DNA of 5,453 nucleotides from the NCBI GenBank assembly GCA_003158415.1, contig PMJA01000250.1, forward strand, positions 1 to 5,453, in the 5' to 3' direction. The number at the start of each line of letters is the position of its first letter. Within the stretch, counting starts at the first letter, position 1. The DNA comes from Methylobacter sp. (GTDB lineage: Bacteria; Pseudomonadota; Gammaproteobacteria; Methylococcales; Methylomonadaceae). Shown here piece by piece: positions 1 to 5,267 of the stretch. The notes beneath the pieces are model-generated. The model was not told the DNA's origin and made no database searches. It saw nothing but the letters and a program-made list of their open reading frames with translations. Position numbers and translations under genes: made by a program.

Positions 1-27
1 ATTTATTGCGAGTTACCTAAGCTAAAG

Positions 28-56
28 TTGACTTCATGTAAAATATAATCCATAAT
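28..56 (+). promoter_or_regulatory. Putative sigma70 promoter for the bacteriohemerythrin gene
   Basis: A TTGACT box (28-33) and a CATAAT box (51-56) are separated by exactly 17 bases, close to the sigma70 consensus. Transcription would start near 62-64, giving a leader of about 35 bases. A second perfect TATAAT (44-49) lies inside the spacer but is only 10 bases from the -35 box, so it fits less well. The AT-rich leader ends in a clear AGGAGAG ribosome binding site (87-93) just before the ATG at 98. The call rests on sequence match only. Confidence 0.6.
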
Positions 57-97
57 TTTCGTGCGGTTAATTACAATAAAACACACAGGAGAGAATC

Positions 98-496
98 ATG
101 GCTTTAATTACTTGGACAGCGGGTCAATACGGCACCAATGTTGGCTTTGCAGATGAAGAACACAAAATTTTGTTTGATAAGCTCAATAAATTATATGATT
201 TGGCAACCGGTGGAGCGGCCCGCCCTGCAATCGGTGCGCAATTGGATGATTTGATCGCCTATGTGGTAGGTCACTTTGCTCATGAAGAAAAAGAAATGCT
301 GGCTAAAAACTATGCTGGCTATGATCGCCACAAAGCAGAGCATGTAGCATTGATCGGCATTTGCGGCGGATTGCAAACTAAATTCCACGCTGGCGAAGCC
401 GAAGTTACCGAAGAAGTTGGTCAATTGGTTAAAAATTGGCTAGACAGCCATATTCCAACTTTCGACAAGGCTTATGCTGACGCATTGAATAGCTAA
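98..496 (+). CDS. Bacteriohemerythrin, single-domain oxygen-binding protein
   Basis: This 132-residue protein is a stand-alone hemerythrin, a cytoplasmic four-helix bundle that binds O2 reversibly at a non-heme di-iron site. All seven expected ligands can be placed: H22 in the DEEHK segment, H59 and E63 in the HFxHEE segment, H78 and H82 in the HKAEH segment, and H118 and D123 in the C-terminal SHIPTFDK segment. There is no signal peptide, membrane helix or fused signalling domain, and the length is usual for a single-domain member. The ATG at 98 has a strong AGGAGAG site four bases upstream. The N-terminal ITWTAGQYGTNVGFADEEH style resembles the Methylococcus capsulatus protein, which has been reported to carry O2 to particulate methane monooxygenase. 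The gene has its own promoter and terminator, so it is probably monocistronic, although it lies next to an O2-reducing oxidase operon. A role in O2 supply, storage or sensing is inferred, not shown. Confidence 0.93.
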   Translation: MALITWTAGQYGTNVGFADEEHKILFDKLNKLYDLATGGAARPAIGAQLDDLIAYVVGHFAHEEKEMLAKNYAGYDRHKAEHVALIGICGGLQTKFHAGEAEVTEEVGQLVKNWLDSHIPTFDKAYADALNS

Positions 497-526
497 CAGC
501 AAATCCGGCTAAACCAAAACCGCACG

Positions 527-565
527 AAAGGCTTGTGAATTATTTGATTCACAAGCCTTTTTTTT
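527..565 (+). terminator. Intrinsic terminator of the bacteriohemerythrin gene
   Basis: A perfect 14-bp stem pairs 527-540 with 547-560 around a six-base loop (541-546), and a run of eight T ends at 565. It begins 30 bases after the hemerythrin stop codon. A stem of this strength should largely insulate the oxidase operon from hemerythrin transcription. Confidence 0.92.
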
Positions 566-636
566 GTGCAAAATTAACATCATAAAAAGGACAGCTGGCA
601 TAGACAGGCATCATGGAGTAAAATCCTCCTGTTTTT

Positions 637-645
637 TGTGATAAT
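637..645 (+). promoter_or_regulatory. Possible extended -10 promoter element in the coxB leader
   Basis: The 566-747 interval must hold the promoter of the cox operon, because a strong terminator precedes it. The best element I see is TGT followed by GATAAT (637-645), an extended -10 pattern with no convincing -35 box. Alternatives are TTGAAT (684-689) with TTATAA or TATAAA around 709-715, where the spacing of 19-20 bases is too long. No FNR-like inverted repeat (TTGAT-N4-ATCAA) is seen. The rest of the interval has T runs at 632-637 and 672-677 but no strong hairpin in front of either. Transcription from the extended -10 would leave an untranslated leader of about 95 bases. Confidence 0.3.
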
Positions 646-747
646 TATTACGCAAAAGGATCAAGTCAGGCTTTTTTCGGGTCTTGAATTTGCGAAACCA
701 TATAACACTTATAAAGAGTTTATAACTACTATCGAAGAGGCTGCTCC

Positions 748-1869
748 GTGAACAAAGCAAAGCAACTATTCGCAGGTCTGATCTTAATGGCTTTAGGGCT
801 AGGAACAGCGCAGGCGGACTATACGCTCAATTTAATGAAAGGGGTTACAAAGGTCAGTAATGACATTTATGACCTGCACATGTTAATTCTATGGATTTGT
901 GTAGCCATAGGCGTCGTCGTGTTCGGCACTATGTTTTACTCAATTTACCATCACCGTAAATCAAAAGGACATAAAGCCGCACAATTTCATGAAAACACCA
1001 CCGTTGAAATTGTCTGGACTATTATTCCGACCTTGATTTTGATCGGCATGGCGATTCCGGCAACCAAAACCATGCTGGAACTGAATGACGTCCAAGCATC
1101 GGACATGACCATCCAGGTTACCGGCAGGCAATGGTATTGGGATTATAAATATCTGAATAATGACATTCATTTTGAAAGCCATTTGGATGAAGCGAGTGAA
1201 AAAGTACACCGCACCGTGGGCGCTAATCCCCACACTGTCCCGCATTACCTGTTAAATGTTGATAAACCCTTGGTTATTCCCGTCAACACCAAAATCCGTT
1301 TTGTATTGACCTCCGCTGACGTCATCCATTCCTGGTGGGTGCCTGATTTAGGCTGGAAAAAAGACGCTAACCCCGGCTTTATTAACGAAGCCTGGACGTC
1401 TGTCGACAAACCGGGCACCTATCGTGGTCAATGTACTGAGTTATGCGGCAGGGATCATGGCTTTATGCCGATTGTGGTCATTGCCATGGAGCAGCCCGAC
1501 TACGATGCGTGGGTAAAAAAGACTCTGGAACAACAAAAACAAAAACCGGATTTGAGCGACCAGACCCGTGAGCAACTCATTGCTCATGGTGAATCAGTCT
1601 ATTTGAAGAATTGCGTCGGTTGCCATCAAATTAAAGGCGGCGGCGTTCCTGGTTTAATTCCTGCGTTAACAGGTAGTGCTATAGCGACCGGAAAATGGGA
1701 GTCATTTGATGGCTTCTTACGCGCAGGTACTTCAAAAATGCCGAAGTTTGACAAATTGAATGGTAAAGAATTTGCAGAGCTTATGACCTATGTGCGTAAC
1801 GATTTGGGCAATAACGTGGGTGATGTTTTACAACCCAAGCAAACGGCCCTTCCCGATGACGATGAATAA
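748..1869 (+). CDS. coxB: Cytochrome c oxidase subunit II with fused C-terminal cytochrome c domain
   Basis: This subunit passes electrons from cytochrome c to the CuA centre and on to subunit I. Residues 1-23 form a signal peptide ending AQA, with two membrane helices at about 44-66 and 88-109. E87 in the VEIVWT motif matches the glutamate at the mouth of the K proton channel. The periplasmic cupredoxin domain has the aromatic QWYWDY patch (128-133) and all CuA ligands: H194, C229, E231, C233, H237 and M240. A class I cytochrome c domain follows, with CVGCH heme attachment at 289-293 and M331 (KMP) as likely axial ligand. At 373 residues it is about 90 longer than subunit II proteins without the heme domain, so the enzyme is caa3-like. 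The tail is acidic (PDDDE). The start is GTG at 748, supported by GAAGAGG (734-740) and by the signal peptide beginning right there. It is the first gene of the operon, 55 bases before coxA. Confidence 0.96.
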   Translation: MNKAKQLFAGLILMALGLGTAQADYTLNLMKGVTKVSNDIYDLHMLILWICVAIGVVVFGTMFYSIYHHRKSKGHKAAQFHENTTVEIVWTIIPTLILIGMAIPATKTMLELNDVQASDMTIQVTGRQWYWDYKYLNNDIHFESHLDEASEKVHRTVGANPHTVPHYLLNVDKPLVIPVNTKIRFVLTSADVIHSWWVPDLGWKKDANPGFINEAWTSVDKPGTYRGQCTELCGRDHGFMPIVVIAMEQPDYDAWVKKTLEQQKQKPDLSDQTREQLIAHGESVYLKNCVGCHQIKGGGVPGLIPALTGSAIATGKWESFDGFLRAGTSKMPKFDKLNGKEFAELMTYVRNDLGNNVGDVLQPKQTALPDDDE

Positions 1870-1924
1870 GCCTCTGATTTTCTTATCGACTCACTCTTTT
1901 TTAACTATTTTTGAGGTATAAAGT

Positions 1925-3568
1925 ATGTCTGCTGTCGTAGCCGAACATGATGATCATCATGCCGATGAGCATCACGACCACGGCCCTGCTAAGGGCCTGT
2001 TAAGATGGATAATTACCACTAACCATAAAGACATAGGTACATTGTATTTATTGTTTGCACTGGCAATGTTTTTTGTCGGCGGCGCCATGGCCATGGTGAT
2101 CCGCGCCGAATTATTTGAACCGGGCTTACAGTTTGTAGACCCTGCCTTCTTTAATTCAATGACAACCATGCATGCATTGGTTATGGTATTTGGCGCAGTT
2201 ATGCCCGCCTTTGTCGGCTTGGCTAACTGGCAAATCCCGCTGATGATAGGCGCCGCCGATATGGCATTGCCGCGCATGAATAACATGAGTTTCTGGATGC
2301 TGGTTGCCGGCGTGTTATTGCTGGCCAGCACCTTGTTCATGGAAACAGGTGCGCCGAATGCGGGCTGGACTTTTTATCCACCGTTAGTATTGCAACCGAT
2401 TACGGTCGGCAAAGCCATGCCGTTCGCCGTGTTCTCTGTGCATTTATTGGGTATTTCCTCCATCATGGGCGCAATCAACATTATCGCAACGATTTTCAAT
2501 ATGCGTGCGCCGTCCATGAAAATGATGGATATGCCGTTGTTTGTATGGACCTGGTTGATTACTGCGTTTTTGTTAATTGCTGTTATGCCGGTATTTGCGG
2601 GCGCAGTCACCATGTTGTTGACCGATAAATTTTTCCACACCAGCTTTTTTAATGCGGCTGGCGGTGGCGATCCGGTGCTTTATCAACATATCTTCTGGTT
2701 CTTCGGACACCCGGAAGTCTATATTATGATTCTGCCTACTTTCGGCGTTGCTTCCACTATCATTCCAGTGTTTGCACGTAAACCGTTATTTGGTTACGCG
2801 TCAATGGTTTGGGCGACTGCATCAATTGCCTTCCTTTCATTCATTGTTTGGGCGCATCACATGTTCACTGTCGGTATGCCTATCGCGGGTGAACTGTACT
2901 TTATGTACGCCACCATGATTATTGCGGTACCTACCGGCGTTAAAGTCTTTAACTGGACAGCCACTATGTGGAAAGGCTCGATGACTTTTGAAACGCCGAT
3001 GTTGTTTTCAATTGCCTTCGTCGTGTTATTTACCATGGGCGGTTTTACCGGCTTGATGATGTCTATCGCGCCATCTGATTTCCAGTATCACGACACTTAT
3101 TTTATCGTTGCCCATTTCCATTACACTTTGGTGCCTGCGTCCGTTTTTATTTTGATGGCGGCGGGTTACTTTTGGTTGCCTAAATGGACAGGACACATGT
3201 ACAACGAAAAAATTGGTCAACTGCATTTTTGGTTGTCGGTAATTTCTGTGAACGTATTATTTTTCCCTCAGCATTTCTTAGGCTTAGCCGGTATGCCGCG
3301 TCGTATCCCCGACTATGCCATACAGTTTGCTGACTGGAATATGATTTCCAGTATCGGCGGTTTCATATTTGGCGCCAGCCAATTGTTGTTCCTGTATATC
3401 GTTATTGACACCATCAGAGGCGGCACCGGCGAAAAAGTAAGCGATGAGGTCTGGGAAGATGCCGCCAAGCACAGCTTGGAATGGACGCTGCCCTCACCGG
3501 TTCCTTATCATACCTGGACGACACCACCCATCTGTGTGCCGACTGAACACGTTTTGGATTCACATTAA
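1925..3568 (+). CDS. coxA: Cytochrome c oxidase subunit I (heme a, heme a3-CuB catalytic subunit)
   Basis: This is the catalytic, proton-pumping subunit of an A-family heme-copper oxidase, which reduces O2 to water in the cytoplasmic membrane. It has about 12 membrane helices over roughly residues 37-495. Heme a ligands are H83 and H399, and the heme a3 ligand is H397. CuB ligands are H262, H311 and H312, with Y266 of HPEVY as the cross-linked tyrosine. D-channel residues D112, N101, N119-N120 and E264 are present, as are the K-channel lysine K340 and the R459-R460 pair near the heme propionates. The 547-residue length is normal. The first 20 residues are rich in His and Asp (six His between 8 and 19), an extension seen in other members but with no known role. 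The start at 1925 has GAGG (1913-1916) eight bases upstream. The C-terminal PYHTWTTPP segment is typical of the family. No inactivating change is seen. Confidence 0.98.
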   Translation: MSAVVAEHDDHHADEHHDHGPAKGLLRWIITTNHKDIGTLYLLFALAMFFVGGAMAMVIRAELFEPGLQFVDPAFFNSMTTMHALVMVFGAVMPAFVGLANWQIPLMIGAADMALPRMNNMSFWMLVAGVLLLASTLFMETGAPNAGWTFYPPLVLQPITVGKAMPFAVFSVHLLGISSIMGAINIIATIFNMRAPSMKMMDMPLFVWTWLITAFLLIAVMPVFAGAVTMLLTDKFFHTSFFNAAGGGDPVLYQHIFWFFGHPEVYIMILPTFGVASTIIPVFARKPLFGYASMVWATASIAFLSFIVWAHHMFTVGMPIAGELYFMYATMIIAVPTGVKVFNWTATMWKGSMTFETPMLFSIAFVVLFTMGGFTGLMMSIAPSDFQYHDTYFIVAHFHYTLVPASVFILMAAGYFWLPKWTGHMYNEKIGQLHFWLSVISVNVLFFPQHFLGLAGMPRRIPDYAIQFADWNMISSIGGFIFGASQLLFLYIVIDTIRGGTGEKVSDEVWEDAAKHSLEWTLPSPVPYHTWTTPPICVPTEHVLDSH

Positions 3569-3577
3569 GGTATAAAA

Positions 3578-3611
3578 GATACATTGCCAGACTCAATGTT
3601 GGCAATGTATC
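3578..3611 (+). other. Intercistronic stem-loop between coxA and the small membrane ORF
   Basis: A perfect 12-bp inverted repeat pairs 3578-3589 with 3600-3611 (GATACATTGCCA and its complement) around a 10-base loop. It starts 10 bases after the coxA stop and ends 9 bases before the next ATG. No T run follows, so it is not a standard intrinsic terminator. As RNA it could protect the 3' end of a coxBA transcript, set a processing site, or limit initiation on the small ORF. As DNA it could also be an operator. A TTGCCA/TATCGA pair with an 18-base spacer overlaps it but is too weak to call a promoter. Confidence 0.7.
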
Positions 3612-3620
3612 GATTAACAA

Positions 3621-3719
3621 ATGACAACAAAAAATAAAAATATTTTAACGGCAGTGATTTTGGTGGCGATCACCGTGATTGTTTATCTATTCGCGGTCGC
3701 TCAAGCGGTTTCTCAATGA
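3621..3719 (+). CDS. Small single-helix membrane protein, possible cytochrome oxidase small assembly protein
   Basis: The ORF encodes 32 residues: a short basic N-terminus (MTTKNKN), one hydrophobic helix at about 8-27 (ILTAVILVAITVIVYLFAVA) and a short polar tail (QAVSQ). The basic N-terminus suggests N-in topology. The ATG at 3621 is the only possible start in this frame, because an in-frame TAA lies at 3615-3617. No Shine-Dalgarno is visible before it; the sequence there is the end of a stem-loop plus ATTAACAA. The TGA stop overlaps the Cox11 start as ATGA (3716-3719), and Cox11 also lacks a Shine-Dalgarno, which points to translational coupling. Small one-helix proteins annotated as cytochrome oxidase small assembly proteins occupy the same place between coxA and cox11 in betaproteobacteria. 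The assignment here is by position and shape, not by a motif. The clean helix and the exact overlap argue that it is a real gene. Confidence 0.7.
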   Translation: MTTKNKNILTAVILVAITVIVYLFAVAQAVSQ

Positions 3720-4267
3720 GCGCAGAGCTTAGTAAGAAAAACGCCAAGTTAGTACGCAATCTGGTATTGGTCGCTGTGGCTATGTTCGGCTTTGGTTACG
3801 CGCTGGTTCCCATTTACGATGTTTTGTGTGAATGGAAATGGATAGAGCGGGACCGGCCGGATGATATTAAAAAAGTCCCGGAGGTCGCTTACAAAGTCGA
3901 CATGAGCAGGGAAATTACCATAGAATTCATGACTACATTGAATGAATCGACGCCTATGGAATTTCATGCCGAAACAAAACAGCTGAAAGTCCATCCCGGT
4001 GAATATCACACGGTGAACTTTTATGCTGAAAACAAGAGCAATAAAATCATGCTGGCTAGAGCGATTGCCAGTTTTTCGCCTGCGGTAGTCAGCAGTTATT
4101 TTGAAAAAACGCAGTGTTTTTGTTTTTCAGAACAAACTTTCCAGGCGAAAGAAGCGAAAACTATGCCGATGCGTTTTGTCATTAATCCGGAATTACCGGA
4201 AGAATACAAAACCATTACACTGTCATACACATTTTTTGATAATACTGAAAAATCAGTAAAAAAATAA
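3716..4267 (+). CDS. ctaG: Cytochrome c oxidase assembly protein Cox11/CtaG, copper chaperone for CuB
   Basis: Cox11 is a membrane-anchored periplasmic copper chaperone that delivers copper to the CuB site of subunit I. Residues 1-15 are basic and cytoplasmic, and a single helix spans about 15-33. The conserved YDVLC segment follows with C38, then an immunoglobulin-like domain. The copper motif CFCF sits at 134-137 (C134 and C136), followed by Q140, the MPMRF segment and the diagnostic LSYTFF near the C-terminus. At 183 residues the length is normal. Some usually conserved positions differ: the residues after C38 read EWKWIERD rather than the usual ExTG, and P80 is followed by MEFHA where a PW-F-P pattern is common. 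The ATG at 3716 overlaps the previous stop as ATGA, and no independent ribosome binding site is visible. The position between coxA and coxC is typical. This is the Cox11 family, not the unrelated Bacillus CtaG. Confidence 0.95.
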   Translation: MSAELSKKNAKLVRNLVLVAVAMFGFGYALVPIYDVLCEWKWIERDRPDDIKKVPEVAYKVDMSREITIEFMTTLNESTPMEFHAETKQLKVHPGEYHTVNFYAENKSNKIMLARAIASFSPAVVSSYFEKTQCFCFSEQTFQAKEAKTMPMRFVINPELPEEYKTITLSYTFFDNTEKSVKK

Positions 4268-4279
4268 AAGGGGAAGGTT

Positions 4280-5131
4280 ATGTCTACAAATGCCGCTTAT
4301 TACATTCCGCATAAAGCGACCTGGCCAGTCATTGGTACGGCCGGTTTAGTGACTATGCTGGCTGGATTTGCAAATTATTTAAATGGTTCGTCTATCGGCC
4401 CTACCCTGATGGTGGTGGGCTTACTTATTTTCATTACCATGCTGGTGGGCTGGTTTACACTGCAAGCTAAGGAAAGTGAATCCGGCATGTATAGCCACGG
4501 CGTAGGTATTTCCTACCGCATGGGCATGATGTGGTTCATTTTTTCGGAAATCGTTTTTTTTGCGGTCTTTTTTGCCACACTGTGGTACACGCGTAATTTG
4601 TCTGTGCCTTGGTTAGGCGAAGGCGCGACCAAAGAAATATTACATTCCACCTACCAAGCCGCTTGGCCAACTAACGGCCCCGGCAATGTCGGCGGCCATT
4701 TTGAGCCTATGGGCGCTTGGGGTCTTCCGTTTTTAAATACCTTGATACTGTTAACCAGCGGCGTAACCTGTACCTGGGCTCATCATGGCCTGTTGGCAAA
4801 GAACCGTGAGCAATTGATTAAAGGTTTGATCGCAACCGTTACACTAGGCTTTCTGTTCGTCGCGTTTCAAGCATTCGAATACCATGAAGCTTACACTGAA
4901 ATGGGCTTGACGTTAGGATCGGGCATTTATGGCTCTACTTTCTTCATGTTAACGGGTTTCCACGGCTTCCACGTCTGCGTTGGTGCTATCATTCTAAGCG
5001 TTGTATTATTCCGTAGCGCCAAGGGTCACTTTAAACCGGAAAACCACTTCGCTTTTGAAGCCGCTGCATGGTATTGGCATTTTGTCGACGTGGTCTGGTT
5101 AGGTTTGTTTATCTTTGTTTATTTGATATAA
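4280..5131 (+). CDS. coxC: Cytochrome c oxidase subunit III
   Basis: Subunit III is the third core membrane subunit. It binds lipid and helps keep the D proton channel and turnover stable, but carries no metal centre. The 283-residue protein has about seven hydrophobic helices. Family motifs are plain: PHKATWPVIG near the N-terminus (10-19), WFIFSEIVFF with E90 (85-94), GAWGLPFLNTLILLTSG (145-161), the conserved helix glutamate E200, GFHGFHV (226-232) and the C-terminal AAWYWHFVDVVWL (262-274). The HSTYQAAWP to GGHFEPMG stretch (122-144) is a periplasmic loop. The ATG at 4280 lies 12 bases after the cox11 stop, with a purine-rich AGGGGAAGG ribosome binding site (4269-4277). It is the last gene of the operon, with a strong terminator 17 bases downstream. 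Confidence 0.97.
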   Translation: MSTNAAYYIPHKATWPVIGTAGLVTMLAGFANYLNGSSIGPTLMVVGLLIFITMLVGWFTLQAKESESGMYSHGVGISYRMGMMWFIFSEIVFFAVFFATLWYTRNLSVPWLGEGATKEILHSTYQAAWPTNGPGNVGGHFEPMGAWGLPFLNTLILLTSGVTCTWAHHGLLAKNREQLIKGLIATVTLGFLFVAFQAFEYHEAYTEMGLTLGSGIYGSTFFMLTGFHGFHVCVGAIILSVVLFRSAKGHFKPENHFAFEAAAWYWHFVDVVWLGLFIFVYLI

Positions 5132-5148
5132 GTTACACCGCAACACCC

Positions 5149-5188
5149 AAAAAAAGCGCTGCCTGTTATTAGGCAGCGCTTTTTTTTT
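5149..5188. terminator. Bidirectional intrinsic terminator between coxC and the convergent gene
   Basis: A GC-rich 9-bp stem pairs GCGCTGCCT (5156-5164) with AGGCAGCGC (5171-5179) around a six-base loop. It is flanked by seven A on the left (5149-5155) and nine T on the right (5180-5188). The T run terminates the + strand cox operon. The A run reads as a T run on the other strand, so it can also terminate the - strand gene whose stop codon lies at 5268. Confidence 0.93.
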
Positions 5189-5267
5189 GCCGGGATGACC
5201 GTAAAGAATGTGCATAAAGCTTGCAGGTAATACAACAAATGTCTAATTTGCTATTACTTTGACATCA

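Noticed and set aside
44..49. Perfect TATAAT hexamer upstream of the hemerythrin gene
   Set aside because: It is only 10 bases from the TTGACT box and has no other -35 at the right distance. CATAAT at 51-56 with a 17-base spacer is the better partner.
191..424. Antisense frames within the hemerythrin and cox genes (for example 191-424, 961-1245, 1972-2340 on the - strand)
   Set aside because: They are shadows of well-identified genes, with no ribosome binding sites or recognisable protein features.
606..637. Possible leader hairpin (ACAGG with CCTGT, or GGAG with CTCC) before six T
   Set aside because: The stems are only four to five base pairs with large or mismatched loops, too weak to call an attenuator.
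2251..2287. CoxA has Ala in place of Pro just before the D-channel aspartate D112
   Set aside because: Related gamma/betaproteobacterial CoxA proteins also lack proline there (Ser is known), so this is a family variant and not a lesion.
3584..3637. 17-codon frame from TTG at 3584, with internal ATGs at 3596 and 3605
   Set aside because: It lies mostly inside the stem-loop, has no well-placed ribosome binding site, encodes no hydrophobic or recognisable segment, and competes with the better-supported ORF at 3621.
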